From assembly GCA_963575645.1 (NCBI GenBank), contig OY754464.1:7440001-7504000 (forward strand): a stretch of DNA of 64,000 bases, in the 5' to 3' direction. The stretch comes from Xanthostigma xanthostigma. Taxonomy: Eukaryota; Arthropoda; Insecta; Raphidioptera; Raphidiidae. A model generated the notes under the pieces. That model did not search any database and was not told where the DNA came from. It saw nothing but the letters and a program-made list of their open reading frames with translations. This document shows positions 34,584 to 45,596 of the stretch, one piece after another. Every line of letters begins with the position of its first letter. The first letter of the stretch is position 1. Position numbers and translations under genes: made by a program.

Positions 34584-36263
34584 TCAATAGACGCAATCTG
34601 GATCTTTTTCATGTGATATTTCGGTCGCGGTACCTCCGACTGAAATATATGTCAACTGACATAAACCAGTAAAAAGGCTAAAGTCAAGTTGAGTGTAATT
34701 ATTTTTATCTAAATTTATAGACACCAGACTATTTAAAGGTCGGAAAGCACCTTTTTCAATTGATACAATTTCATTAGATTCTAAATTTAAAATTCGTAAG
34801 TTACGCAAACCAATAAAGGTTTCATTTTTCAGAACTTGTAGCTTGTTACCATTTAGATTAAGTACGTCCACATTTTCTAAAGTTGAAAAACTTCCCGGTT
34901 CTATAATTTCTATTTTGTTATAACTTAAAAGCAAATCTCTCAGTGAATTCAATCGTTTAAACCAGCCATTTCTAATTTGTTGTAGTGCATTGTATCTTAA
35001 ATCCAATACTTCTATTTGAACCAAGTCATCAAAGGTGTTGATCTCAATATTTGCTAAATTATTGTTGCCTAAATATAAAATTCTTAATTGTCCAAGATTT
35101 ATGAAGCCTGTACTATCAACTAATGATATATTATTAAATAATAAACTAAGATTTTCTAATTGTGTTAAATTTACAAATGTATTAGCTGGTATATTTTCTA
35201 TTCGATTGTATCCCAAACTTAAATGCTTTAAGCTATTTAGCCCTTCAAATGTTTGTGAAGTAATCGTACTAATTAAGTTGCCGCTCAAATTTAAAAGAGT
35301 TAATTTTTTCAGATTCACAAAGGAGAATGGACTTATGTAACTGATTTTATTGTCTTGTAATTGGAGTCGCCTCAAGTTTTCTAGACCCGTCAACATTTCA
35401 CTCGAAATATTGGCTATACGATTTGCGTACAACTCTAAACTAAATATTTTTTTAAGACCACAAAATGCACACGGCATTAATAACTCTACCTTACATCTAA
35501 ATAAATATAGTTCTTGTAAAGATTCCATGCCCTGAAAAACATTACTCTTCATAACACGTATTTTATTATCATTTAAACGCAGCTGACTTACACTTTTCAA
35601 ATCACTAAACAAATTCGAATCAAGGTCAGTAAGGTTGTTCTTTTCCAAATTTAAGTATTCCAATAACTGTAAACCTTTAAAAGCCTCTGGTTCGATGCTA
35701 TTCAGTGAATTCTTAGCTAAATTCAATCGTCTCAAATTATGTAACCGTTCGAAAGTTTTTGGACCGATATGTTCCAAGTTGTTGGATATTAGATCAAGTA
35801 TTTTTACGGCGTTTAATCCTTGAAACGAATTCGAATTTAAAGTTTTAATTCCGTTATTGACCATGTAAAGTATTCTCAAATTACAAGCATCAGCAAATGC
35901 GTCATCAACTATATACTTGACCTTGGTGCTTTCCAATCTAAGCCAATGTATTTGAGACGGCGTGTCGCCCAGAACTGACGATGTTACATTGGCATCACTG
36001 TATTCAGATCGTTCAATATAAAACAAATGGTCGAGATTCTCATAGTTGTTGTTGATTGGTTGCGATGGATTTGGACATTCCGTTTCGTTCTTGTGCAAAT
36101 ATCTGGTCACCGTTGGCTTCGAATTCTCAATCGAAAACTCGAGAATGTTTTCTTCATCGGTGCTTACCACTGTTGCTTCAATTGCAGGTTTAATATTGGG
36201 TTTTAAATCCACGGCGGTGATGATTGATATCCAAAAAATAAAATTGCGCGTTTTGAGCACCAT
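34584..36263 (-). CDS. LRR2: secreted leucine-rich-repeat protein
   Basis: A single coding exon of 559 residues. A signal peptide (FIFWISIITAV) is followed by a non-LRR N-terminal domain of about 125 residues with ETECPNPSQP and NVTSSVLGDTPSQ, then 17 LRRs of 24 residues beginning at CNLRIL. Repeat 6 carries a CxxC motif, MPCAFCGLKK, shared with LRR3 but not LRR1 or LRR4. The C-terminal cap has FTGLCQL and a last cysteine in DPDCVY. There is no transmembrane segment. ATTTTTAG ends four bases before the ATG on the coding strand, so an upstream non-coding exon is likely; a good GTAAGT donor lies at 36611-36606. Several N-glycosylation sequons are present. Ligand and function are unknown. Confidence 0.9.
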   Translation of the reverse strand: MVLKTRNFIFWISIITAVDLKPNIKPAIEATVVSTDEENILEFSIENSKPTVTRYLHKNETECPNPSQPINNNYENLDHLFYIERSEYSDANVTSSVLGDTPSQIHWLRLESTKVKYIVDDAFADACNLRILYMVNNGIKTLNSNSFQGLNAVKILDLISNNLEHIGPKTFERLHNLRRLNLAKNSLNSIEPEAFKGLQLLEYLNLEKNNLTDLDSNLFSDLKSVSQLRLNDNKIRVMKSNVFQGMESLQELYLFRCKVELLMPCAFCGLKKIFSLELYANRIANISSEMLTGLENLRRLQLQDNKISYISPFSFVNLKKLTLLNLSGNLISTITSQTFEGLNSLKHLSLGYNRIENIPANTFVNLTQLENLSLLFNNISLVDSTGFINLGQLRILYLGNNNLANIEINTFDDLVQIEVLDLRYNALQQIRNGWFKRLNSLRDLLLSYNKIEIIEPGSFSTLENVDVLNLNGNKLQVLKNETFIGLRNLRILNLESNEIVSIEKGAFRPLNSLVSINLDKNNYTQLDFSLFTGLCQLTYISVGGTATEISHEKDPDCVY

Positions 36264-37004
36264 TTTCTAAAAATTAGATTAACGCAAGGATTTGTAAGTA
36301 TTTGTCAAAATGAGTGCTGGATTATGCAGGACACCCAAAAAATGTAATGAATTAATGTAATGTTGGGACACTCTTTATAATAAAACGTAATTAAATCTTG
36401 CCAAGTGAAACGACGATAACCAGATACTAACAAAATGAAATCTATTGTTTGAAAAATAAGTGAGATGAAAGAAATGTTATGCATTTAAATTAAGAACAAA
36501 ATGTAACACCATTAAGACTTTAAAATTACTTGACTTACAATTTACTGTAATATTGTAAAAGTTACATTTTGTTTTCATAAAGTAATAGATTTGAAATAAA
36601 ACTTTACTTACAAAAAGTTTGGCAACTTGACAACCACACAAGTGTTCAGGTTGCAAATTTGTGTTTAACTAAACGATATTATTTACGAAAAAACAGTATC
36701 ATATTTCGTTTTAAAGTTTATCAATTATAATTTTAATAATAAACAAAAATGAGCTATTTCATTATCAACTAAACGTTTGTGTATAAAAACAATTTATATA
36801 AAATGTTAAAGTTCATCAATGCATACAAAAAAATGGTAATTAATAATAATAAATAATGAATGCATTCTAGACAAAAAGTTTGGTTAAGGTAGTCGAATAT
36901 TTTATCATTATTCTTTAAATATATTTAGACTAACCGTTGTTTGAAAAATTATTTGCAAACATTTTTCTTTGCAGGAACATGTTCAGTATCAAGCATTCAT
37001 TATA
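36264..37004. other. LRR2 upstream region
   Basis: AT-rich. On the minus strand it contains the acceptor for LRR2 (AG just before the ATG) and a possible donor, GTAAGT, at 36611-36606. That would imply an intron of about 345 bases and a promoter above 36620. No clear TATA/initiator pair was seen. Confidence 0.3.
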
Positions 37005-37494
37005 CAGGTGATTTTTAAGTTGATTCTTTTTTTTAACAGCGTGTAGATAGACGAACAAATATTTCAAATACATTTTTTATCACAACTCAAAAATGAAAGA
37101 GGAATCGGCTTTCGAGGTTTTATTATATTTTGTGGTCGGTCGTCGCGTTATGTTATGTCACTATGAAAACCTGTTATGTCATTGTCAGGTATTCACTTAA
37201 ATTGTTCGAAGTTGTCACCGTTTTGTTGGACACAAAGATGCGTGCGTCGTAGCCATGCTTCTGTACATGCTTGTAGTAGCAAAAAGGGCCTTCCGCGAAT
37301 TATTTGGGATGCATTTCCGATTCGTTATATCATTTCTTCGCGTGTGTTAACCAGGCTTTTAAATTAATTAAACTTTGAACGGCTGTTTGTCTCTTATTTT
37401 TTAGTTTTGATAAAAAAGTTACTTAAAATATTTGTTCGTCTATTTGATTTATAAATGCTGTTAAAAAAGAAGAATCAGTTTAAAAATCATTCTG
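37005..37494. mobile_element. MITE-B copy between LRR2 and LRR3
   Basis: The ends are CAGGTGATTTTTAAGTTGAT and AAAAATCATTCTG, with inverted arms containing AGACGAACAAATATTTCAA. It keeps the central sequence TATATCATTTCTTCGCGTG, which identifies the empty site of the hAT insertion in the copy at 8406-9430. It lies about 90 bases beyond the LRR3 stop, so LRR3 transcripts may run into it. Confidence 0.85.
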
Positions 37495-37586
37495 TATATA
37501 AAATGGATAAGATAAAAATAAAAAAAAACACGAGTAACAAAAAATATATATATTTTCAAAATCAACAAACAGATGTAATTTTAAAT

Positions 37587-39233
37587 TTAACAAAGTGACC
37601 CTTTGATTGGAGTGCTAACTAAATTATCATCCAAAATCAGGCGCTTGAAATCGCACAGACCGTTCAAATACTTCTGATCAAATGTTACTTTATTACCATT
37701 GAAAGTCAGCTGTTTTAATTTTTTTAGAGGAACAAAAGCTCCATTTTCAATTGTTTCAATTTCATTTTTCGCCAAATTTAATTTTTCTAAATTGTCTAAA
37801 TTAACGAACGTGTTATTGCTCAATTTTTTAATTTGATTCTTTTCAAGTTCTAGTTCTGTTAATTTATTTAATGCTGATAACGACCCATCATCGATTGAAC
37901 TTATTTCGTTGTTTGAAACATACAAAGAAGTGAGCGATTTGAGTCCTTCAAACATTCCAGTTTTAATTTGTTTAATATTATTATGATTTAAATTTAAAAC
38001 AGTTAACTTATCAAGATTTTCAAAAGTTTTTGAATCAATATTTTCAATTTTATTGCGCTCCAACCATAAAAGTTCTAGTTTAGTAAGTTTAGAGAACATA
38101 TTTTTCTTAATAATAGTTATTTTATTTCGACTCAAGTCCAGATCTTTCAATTGTGTTAAAAGATTAAAGGTATCTTCTTCTACAGCATCAATAGAATTTT
38201 CATCAAGTTTCATCTGCATCAATGATTCTAAGCCCGAAAATATTTGTGCATTAATTTTAGAAATCTGATTTTGATTCAGATCTAATCTGGTCAGTTTTTT
38301 CAAGCTAGTGAACGAATTTGGCTGTATGGTAGATATTCCACAATTCTCCAAATCTAATTCCTGTAATTTATCTAAGCTTTTAAAAGCTTCACTTGTAATT
38401 TTGTTAATATGATTATTGTAGAGTTTCAATTTTAATAAATTTTTAAGACCACAAAAAGCACATTGTTCGATAATTTCAATTTTGTTATCGAACAGGTACA
38501 ACTCAGTTAAAGATTCTAAGCCTTCAAAAGAGTTAGTTTTTAATGTTGTTAAATTATTTTCATTTAACCACAACTCCTTCAAATGTTTTAAATGCACAAA
38601 CGCTCCAGGCGTAACTCCGTTCAAACTGGCATTATTTAGTGTCAATCCCTCTAATGAGTTCAGGCCTTGGAACATGCCAGAATCAACATGTTTTAACAAT
38701 GTATCACTCAAATCAAGAATTTGTAATTTACCCAAAGAAGAGAATGACCCTGCTTCAATTTGTTCCAAAGGATTGGAACCCAAATAAACATTTAACGCAG
38801 CATTTAATCCTTCGAAAGACTTCGCACCGATTGAATTCAAATGATTTTTTCTCAAATCAACAACGTTCAAATTACAAGCATCTTTAAAAACGCCATTTTC
38901 AAGATGTCTAATATTTGTGTTGGTAAATTCAAACCAGTAAAGTTGACTCGGATTTTCACCAAGCGCTGTTGAAGTTAAATCTGTTGCGTTATAATATTGT
39001 CCATTTTCTTCTCGCAAGAGTTTTTCTATTTGTGCCTGAACTTCAATATCTGAAGTGTCGAATTTTGGGATGATAGGTGGTTGTGATAAGTCGGGACAGC
39101 CCTTTTCAGTTTGGAAAATGAATAATTTAATTGTTTGGTGTCGATCAGAATTTGATTCAACCACTTCCTGACATAATCGAAGGTCCGTTGTGATTAATAT
39201 AATTAATAAGAAGAAAGGTAAGTTAGACCTCAT
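37587..39233 (-). CDS. LRR3: secreted leucine-rich-repeat protein
   Basis: A single coding exon of 548 residues. A signal peptide (LPFFLLIILITTDLRLC) is followed by an N-terminal domain with EKGCPDLSQP and NATDLTSTALGENPSQ, nearly the LRR1 motif. Next come 17 LRRs of 24 residues starting at CNLNVV; repeat 17 is one residue short. Repeat 6 has EQCAFCGLKN, the CxxC shared with LRR2. The cap has LNGLCDF and a final cysteine as last residue. TTTTAATTTCAG lies four bases before the ATG on the coding strand, again suggesting a non-coding first exon. Probably extracellular; no domain reveals the ligand. Confidence 0.9.
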   Translation of the reverse strand: MRSNLPFFLLIILITTDLRLCQEVVESNSDRHQTIKLFIFQTEKGCPDLSQPPIIPKFDTSDIEVQAQIEKLLREENGQYYNATDLTSTALGENPSQLYWFEFTNTNIRHLENGVFKDACNLNVVDLRKNHLNSIGAKSFEGLNAALNVYLGSNPLEQIEAGSFSSLGKLQILDLSDTLLKHVDSGMFQGLNSLEGLTLNNASLNGVTPGAFVHLKHLKELWLNENNLTTLKTNSFEGLESLTELYLFDNKIEIIEQCAFCGLKNLLKLKLYNNHINKITSEAFKSLDKLQELDLENCGISTIQPNSFTSLKKLTRLDLNQNQISKINAQIFSGLESLMQMKLDENSIDAVEEDTFNLLTQLKDLDLSRNKITIIKKNMFSKLTKLELLWLERNKIENIDSKTFENLDKLTVLNLNHNNIKQIKTGMFEGLKSLTSLYVSNNEISSIDDGSLSALNKLTELELEKNQIKKLSNNTFVNLDNLEKLNLAKNEIETIENGAFVPLKKLKQLTFNGNKVTFDQKYLNGLCDFKRLILDDNLVSTPIKGSLC

Positions 39234-39817
39234 TGTGCTGAAATTAAAATATGTTTGCTTATTATAAAAACTATTGTTTCAATTAAAAAAATCTACTAAT
39301 AGTTTTGGAGAAATATTAGCTTTAACAATGAACAAAATTAAATTCTATTTCTTCCCCCAAAATATTAAGAAGCTCAAGGGCCTGATATTGACCTCACCTC
39401 ACCCTGTAAATGTAATGAGAATTCTCAAATCCCAACTATGGTTATAATAAAAAACATATTCTTAGTCATATTTTGATTAAAAAAACAAGCTTAATAGTCC
39501 GGGGGCCAGCGACCTTTTTAGGTCGTCCATTTCCGCGCGGCTGAAAGTCTCGTAAAATGCTCAGACAGTAGTACCATATAGCATAGTGGCCGTCAGCTGC
39601 GCCAGTATCGGTGGAATAGCCTCCCACGCACGGTTAAAAAGATAATATTTTGTATATCCAAATCTTTGACAAACGTCTGTTAGGTACATAGGTATCCATG
39701 ACTACTTATTAAAAAATTGTTCGTTATTAATTTTTCATTAAAATTCAATAATTCAAACTCCATTCTATTAGAAAGTAGATATTATACTAATTAATTCATA
39801 TATTTTTTAGATTATTT

Positions 39818-40190
39818 CTAAAGAAGATCCAAATCCGGATCGAAACGTCATATAAATAGATCAATAAAGATATATGCTGTTAAGCTATATTTTTAATCGC
39901 AACGTTTCGTTTTATATATTAAAACTTCCTAAGTTATTCTTTAAGGTATTTATCATTTTTATTAATGGAATTTATTATATATGTATTTATTGTATTTTAA
40001 TTTATATTATGTATTTTTTGTAGAGCCTGAGGAAGTTTTAATATATAAAACGAAACGTTGCGATTAAAAATATAGCTTAACAGCATATATCTTTATTGAT
40101 CTATTTATCCTCTGAAAAATAATATTATAGGTATAGTCTGAAAAAAATTGGTCGATAATTTTATTTATTTGAATAATATTTTTTATCATT
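39818..40190. repeat. Inverted-arm element with two hammerhead-like cores
   Basis: The arms (about 39855-39935 and 40024-40110) share ATATAGCTTAACAGCATATA. The first core-like motif, 39818-39849 (+), is CTAAAGA, a GATCC/GGATC stem, CGAAACGTC. The second, 40027-40059 (+), is CTGAGGA, a GTTTTA/TAAAAC stem, GAAACGTT, with an exact CUGANGA and GAAA. The tail GTCGATAATTTTATTTATT recurs at about 60965-60985, so this is a family with at least two copies here. Confidence 0.65.
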
Positions 40191-40669
40191 ACCTATCGAT
40201 TGAAAACTTGTCAAAAGATAGTTATTAATGATCTTTCATAAAGAAAACGTCAGCTGGCTGTACGATGGTGGATGTTACGTCAGCTGATCATACGAACTTG
40301 ACGAAATTAATATGAATTCAGTCATTCCCTATCACATGAAACTTTCTCAAAAGGTAGTTTTTATAATATTTAAAATAAATACAGTCGTCAGCTGCTTGTT
40401 TAATGGGGGAAAGATTGTCAGCTGATACAAAAAAGGGTGTGGTAGAAGAGACAGTTGGGAACGTCGATATTTTGGCGGCAAAGCTGTAAAACGTCGATAG
40501 CAATCGATATGATACAGTTGAAAATCATTAGGTTGTTCAGGAAGTATTACATCTCTTGCTGCTAAATTATTATTTTTCCGAATAGTGAGTATATTACGGC
40601 ACTTGCACAAATTTTCTTCATTGAATAATTTTAACGTTGAATTTTTCTTTTGACAAAATACACAAAAAT

Positions 40670-40940
40670 TCCAGCCAATTGGGTGACGGGACCACTTCAA
40701 AAATGTTGACATCTTATTATATTAAAGAATTTCTGATATCGCGTGAGGTGACGTGGGTAATGGATCGTATTCAATATGATATTTGCTATTCGTTGCCATG
40801 GTTAGCTACATAATATTATGTTCCACGTCATGTAAAAGTTAATCAAAGCATGCCGAACTAGTATATTTCTGACAGATTTATAAAACAAAAGAGCGGCTGA
40901 TTTCTTTATTTTCAAAATATTTCCGAAGCTATAAAGCTAC
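40670..40940. mobile_element. MITE-A fragment
   Basis: Begins CCAGCCAATTGGGTGACGGG and continues through GTTGCCATGGTTAGCTACAT to AAAATATTTCCGAAGC. It has the same orientation as the copies at 1180 and 52775 and lacks the other half. It is inserted in the TIR element 39497-41064. Confidence 0.75.
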
Positions 40941-41371
40941 CTATTCCCCCGATAGTGCCGCAGCTGACGGCCACGATGCTACATAGTACAACTGTCTAAA
41001 GCTTTTTACGAGTCTTTGAGGCATGTGGAAATTGGTAAGAAAAACCTGTTACTGGCCCCCGGACTATAAAGAATGAACTACAGAATAGAAAAATATAGAT
41101 TTGCTGTTTACTTACAATTTTCCCATAGTAACTTTTAATGTATCCTCCACATCTGTTACAAAATAACTGTGAGATTAATTATTGCAAACATATTTTATAA
41201 ACACAATATGATTTTTTTTGTTTAAGATAAACAATTACATCAACAGTGTTTTGTTCATGTTGATGGCTTATTTTCAGATGTTAGTGTGTTCAGAGACCAC
41301 TCGTTAACAAACAGAATAACAATAGAAAAAACAAAAGACAAACCTAAATATGAAAATAATTATTATTCAAC

Positions 41372-41840
41372 TCATGCGCGTTATTCATGTTTTATCATGC
41401 CTAAAAACTGAACCCTAAATAGCCATTTACCGACTGGTGACAATTACTTGTCATAACTCAATGAAGATTCCTACTAGCCCGGCCATTGTGGAGTAATGAA
41501 AATAAACGTAACTCTTTTCTGAGTCGTAACGAAATAGTAGGTAACAACAACTCCGTTGTTACCCATTGAGGCTAAAATTGAGAGGCCGAATGTTTTCGAC
41601 ATGGAGTTTATTCATAACCGGCTAACCTCAAACCAAAACATTGAATCGTGCTGTTTGGTGCTGTTAGTATTGACAGTTTTTTTTATAAAGAAATAAATAG
41701 ATATTTACAACATCTCATTATAATTAAAACATGAATAACGCGCAATTGTTGAATAAAATTATGGGCGCAACTTGTAGGCTAAGTCATGACCTGTCAGCGC
41801 GATGAATGACTTAGACTACTAGTTACGCCAATAACTATTA
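41372..41840 (-). repeat. Inverted copy of the block at 5578-6008
   Basis: The same two units as the block upstream of LRR1, in the same order on the minus strand: the element with GCGCGTTATTCATG ends, then the palindrome with AACTAGTAGTCTAAGTCAT. It carries about 35 extra bases near 41470-41510. It lies about 2.1 kb upstream of the LRR3 start codon and in the same relative orientation as the LRR1 copy. Confidence 0.7.
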
Positions 41841-42447
41841 TGCAATCATTCCTGAGAATTTATTTTAGTTTATCAATTTAGTTTCATGTGATTTGAAACG
41901 AACTGAACTAAACAATAATAATAAAAAAGAAAGGAGTGAGATTCTCGTGAATTAGAAGTGAAACTTCTTAGGTTCGAGCATTTGTTGATGTGCGATGACT
42001 GGAACTTGCTAAAAAGAGTTAAAAAACTGTGATTCATCAGTTTTTTGCTTGTATCTTGTCAAAATTCAACATTGTATCTATGGAAAAGTTCTTCTTATCC
42101 CCCTATAAAATAGCTTTTTTTCATTTCATTTTCAAAATGTTTGATATATCGCTTCTGTAGTAACAGTTTACTATAGTTACAGTAAATTCCCACTGAATTT
42201 CACTTTACGCTTGTAGAAAAGAAAAACTACTATTAATTAATTAACTATTTCTACACCACTGAACATGTAAACTTCTATAGGGCAGATTGCTATGACTTCA
42301 TTTTTTGAAGAAGGTTATCGATCAAAATTGACAATGACCCTAGTAAAAGATCAAGTCTACTATAATCAGTATTATGTCATAAGTAACCAGAAAATGTTTC
42401 TTGTTGACACCGTTAATAACAAAATGCAGACATGTTTCACTAAAGGT
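41841..42447. other. Intergenic, no recognised feature
   Basis: AT-rich sequence with no supported gene. A 72-codon frame at 42292-42510 runs into the following TIR element and has no recognised domain. Confidence 0.3.
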
Positions 42448-42952
42448 GGCACTTCACATGGCTATTTGTGTTCGCTATTGGGTGTTTGTTGTATTTGGCA
42501 AAATATATGACGTTCAAGGCAAACATATAAATAGAGGCAAATACGACCATCCACACATGGCAGTCAAATAACAAACACACAAACATTTGGCAGCAGAACG
42601 CAAGATTCAAAATTCCAAGAATTTTGGCACTGTTTCATTGTCCCAATTCATTTTCAATAGTAATTGTTCCAGTTCTCGCTCACAGCACAGACATAAAAAT
42701 ATTGCACGTCCGTACAGGTTCACGGCGCGTGCGTTTCTGAATATGGCCATTGTGTGAACGGTTTATTTGCGTATTTGCCTATTTGACTCCTTTGATGTGC
42801 CTCGAAAAACCGACAAGCGCACGGTAACGCGTATTTGGTATTGACCTTATTTGTCAAATAGGCAAATAAGGCCAACACTTTGTCAAATAGACTGTCCACA
42901 CTTGGTAATTGTTTGCCAAATATACAAATACAAATAGCCATTGAAGTGCCGG
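42448..42952. mobile_element. TIR element 3' of LRR4
   Basis: The ends GGCACTTCACATGGCTATTT and AAATAGCCATTGAAGTGCC are inverted with one gap. GGCAAATA-like words recur just inside both ends, as in hAT subterminal regions. No clear target duplication and no coding capacity, so the superfamily is undecided. Confidence 0.65.
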
Positions 42953-43162
42953 CATAACGGAGAAAATGTTGGCTTGTTACACAGATATCACTATTGAATT
43001 GGTAAAATTACATTACTTTTATTTTACTTTAGGCACTAGTGTGAAATGGGTCAATTTATTAGCGCTAGACAGACATGAAAAGCAGCTATTTCGTAAGGGA
43101 TCCTGCAAAAACTTATTTTATAGTTCTTCGAAATTTTGTGCTGCGAATCGAATATAACAATT

Positions 43163-44746
43163 TCAAACGACAAGTTTTTTCAACTTTTTCAAACCATCCA
43201 CTAAATTATTATCAATTGTTTCTAGAGGATTATTTTCGAAATAAAGATTTATCAAATTAACCAAATGACTGAAAGAACCATCCTCAATTATTTCAATTTC
43301 ATTATTTGACAAATTTAACTCATACAAAGAAGTTAAACCTTCAAAAGTGTCACTTTTAATAATTTTAATTTTATTTTTATTAAGTTTGAGATCTTTCAAA
43401 CTTTCCAAATTTTTAAATAATCCCTTTTCTAATGATTTGATTTGATTTCCGAACAAAACTAAAATCTTCAGTAATTTCAATGTTTCGAATGTTCCGGATT
43501 CAATATTTTCAATGTTATTGTTGTTTAACAAAAGTAGTTGCAACTTTGTTAAATATTTAAAAGAATTAACATCAAGTGAATCTAAGTTATTGTTGTTCAA
43601 CCACAAGAATTGTAGATCCTCAAGTGGAAAAAAAACATCTTTTGCAAGAAAAGTTATACAATTATAGCTCAGTTCCAGTCTGATTAATTTTGTTAAGTTT
43701 TGAAAAACATTTTTTCCAATGCTTGTAATTTTGTTATAACCTAAAGTCAAACTTTCTAGTTCGCTCATATTATCGAAAATACCCGCTGGTATATTTTCAA
43801 TTATATTTTTAGATAAATGCCATTCCTTTAAATGTTCCAAGCCTTCAAACATTTCGTAATTAATTTCCGTAATTCCGTTATTATTTAAAAAAAGTTTTTT
43901 TAATTTTTTTAAATTCCTGAAGGCCGACGGTTCTATCTTATCAATGTTATTTGAATATAAATACATTTCTTCTAAGTTATCCAAACTTTTAAAATTATCA
44001 GTAGTAACTTCACAAATATTGTTTTCAATAAGTTCTAAAATTTTAAGGTTACTAAGCCCAGCAAATGTATTTTGATTAACAACACTTAAATTATTAGTGT
44101 TCAAATACAAGCTCTCCAAACATATCATTTCTTGGAACGGGCTTCCAGTCAATGTATTTATTTTGCAGTTATTAAGCAACAATGTTTTCAAACTCTTCAA
44201 ATGATTGAATAAATCACAAGAAATAGATTTTATTTCTATGTTACTGAGATTTAAAATTTCCAAAGATTCCAGACCTTTGAAAATGTTACCATCTAAATTT
44301 TTCAAAGGATTACTTTCCAAATTTAAATGTTTCAAATGGCGTAAGTCACAAAATGTTTCTGGCTCAATAATTTCTATAGTATTCTGTCCTAAACGGAGCT
44401 CTATTAAAGCTCCTAGGCCCTGAAATATTTTTCTATTAACTGAAACCAGTTCGTTTCCCGCTAAGTCAAGATGACTAACATTGCACGCAGCTACAAACGT
44501 ATCATCTTCGATGTGTTTGATTCTTGCTTCAAGTTTGATTGCCTTTATTTGAGATGGTTTATTGCCGAGTACACCAGCGCTCAAATTCGTCGTAGTAAAG
44601 ATCCGTTTATCCTTTTCCAGCGGTTCATCTGCTTCCGGCAATGGCTTTGACAAATCAGGACACGGCTTGTGTGTTTTGTATGAGAAAATCACAAAATTTG
44701 GTTCTCCAATTTTTCGCATTTCGGTATTTTGAATATCTGCCGACAT
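43163..44746 (-). CDS. LRR4: divergent LRR paralogue without signal peptide
   Basis: A single exon of 527 residues. The family N-terminal domain is present (HKPCPDLSKP, TTNLSAGVLGNKPSQ), followed by 18 LRRs of exactly 24 residues starting at CNVSHL, one more than its paralogues. It differs at both ends. The N-terminus MSADIQNTEMRK has no hydrophobic signal peptide, and the protein stops at KKLKKLVV without the GLC-x-L and terminal-cysteine cap. The repeat-6 CxxC is absent. An acceptor-like TTTTTTTCTAG lies about 15 bases before the ATG. The in-frame TAA just upstream prevents a simple extension, so a signal peptide could come only from a different splice. It may be intracellular, have an unseen first coding exon, or be a paralogue losing function; the long open frame argues against a pseudogene. 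Confidence 0.82.
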   Translation of the reverse strand: MSADIQNTEMRKIGEPNFVIFSYKTHKPCPDLSKPLPEADEPLEKDKRIFTTTNLSAGVLGNKPSQIKAIKLEARIKHIEDDTFVAACNVSHLDLAGNELVSVNRKIFQGLGALIELRLGQNTIEIIEPETFCDLRHLKHLNLESNPLKNLDGNIFKGLESLEILNLSNIEIKSISCDLFNHLKSLKTLLLNNCKINTLTGSPFQEMICLESLYLNTNNLSVVNQNTFAGLSNLKILELIENNICEVTTDNFKSLDNLEEMYLYSNNIDKIEPSAFRNLKKLKKLFLNNNGITEINYEMFEGLEHLKEWHLSKNIIENIPAGIFDNMSELESLTLGYNKITSIGKNVFQNLTKLIRLELSYNCITFLAKDVFFPLEDLQFLWLNNNNLDSLDVNSFKYLTKLQLLLLNNNNIENIESGTFETLKLLKILVLFGNQIKSLEKGLFKNLESLKDLKLNKNKIKIIKSDTFEGLTSLYELNLSNNEIEIIEDGSFSHLVNLINLYFENNPLETIDNNLVDGLKKLKKLVV

Positions 44747-45592
44747 TTTCGTTTAATTATACTAGAAAAAAATATTACGTATTTCGTAACAAAAGAAATT
44801 AAATAAACATTTTAAGAATAATGGTTTTCTTTTAGCACTAAAAAGTAGAGAATAAAAAAATATATATACTTTTGTCCACTGGGGGACTCGAACCCACGAC
44901 CCTACCATTCATGAATTAAAATAAATATTATTAATTATTTACCAAATCAATCGGTTATGTCAAATTTGTATAGCTAAATTTGAATTAGATCCATAATATA
45001 GACGCGATTTTGAAAATAATAAGTATTTTTTCTAACAAATGACAGATCAATATTCAAAAAATGTAATCGTATTTTTTAAACTGACCGAAAAAAGGCGAAA
45101 GAAAACATATTTTGATCCGTTAATTATTTTCTAAGAATAATTATTAATAAGCATTATACAATGCAAATCAAATAGGGAAGGATTTCAAAAAAAGTAGTTT
45201 CTGGGATTTAAAATATTTTCAATGATTAATCTTAAAATGTTTTCATTAGGCGCCTTGAAAGAATGTACAAAATATACCAAAAAGTTGATTAATAAAAAAA
45301 GAGACTCTGTATTGTGCACTACACACTACAGAAGTAAAACTGGTATGATTGTAAAATAATAATAATAATAATGGCACCGACTGCCTGGGTCGAATTTAGA
45401 CTTTTAAGGTTATAAGGTAAACGTTTTACCTCGCTGCCACTTTAGTTAATGTCTATACAACCGGTTTTTATAGTATATATGGTATACGTTCGTCGCATTT
45501 TCAAGGTCATGAATCCATTTTACCCTGCCGTACCAAAAGAAGTTTCACTTCAATAAAACATAACCAGTATTTACCTAATTACATATTTTACC
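44747..45592. other. LRR4 upstream region; tRNA-like B-box fragment
   Basis: AT-rich. At about 44874-44925 the minus strand reads GGGTCGTGGGTTCGAGTCCC, a clear T arm/B box. No matching A box is visible, so it is only the 3' half of a tRNA-like or SINE sequence. An AAT microsatellite-like run occurs near 45357-45372. Confidence 0.35.
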
Positions 45593-45596
45593 ATTC

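Larger units (their letters stand above)
39497..41064. mobile_element. TIR element holding nested insertions, TA duplication
   Basis: The ends GTCCGGGGGCCAG and CTGGCCCCCGGAC are perfect inverted repeats flanked by TA (39495-39496 and 41065-41066). Further inverted matches follow inside (CGTCAGCTGCG near 39592 and CGCAGCTGACGG near 40961). The 1568 bp contain an inverted-arm element (about 39818-40190) and a MITE-A piece (40670-40940). No transposase frame is visible. Confidence 0.8.
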
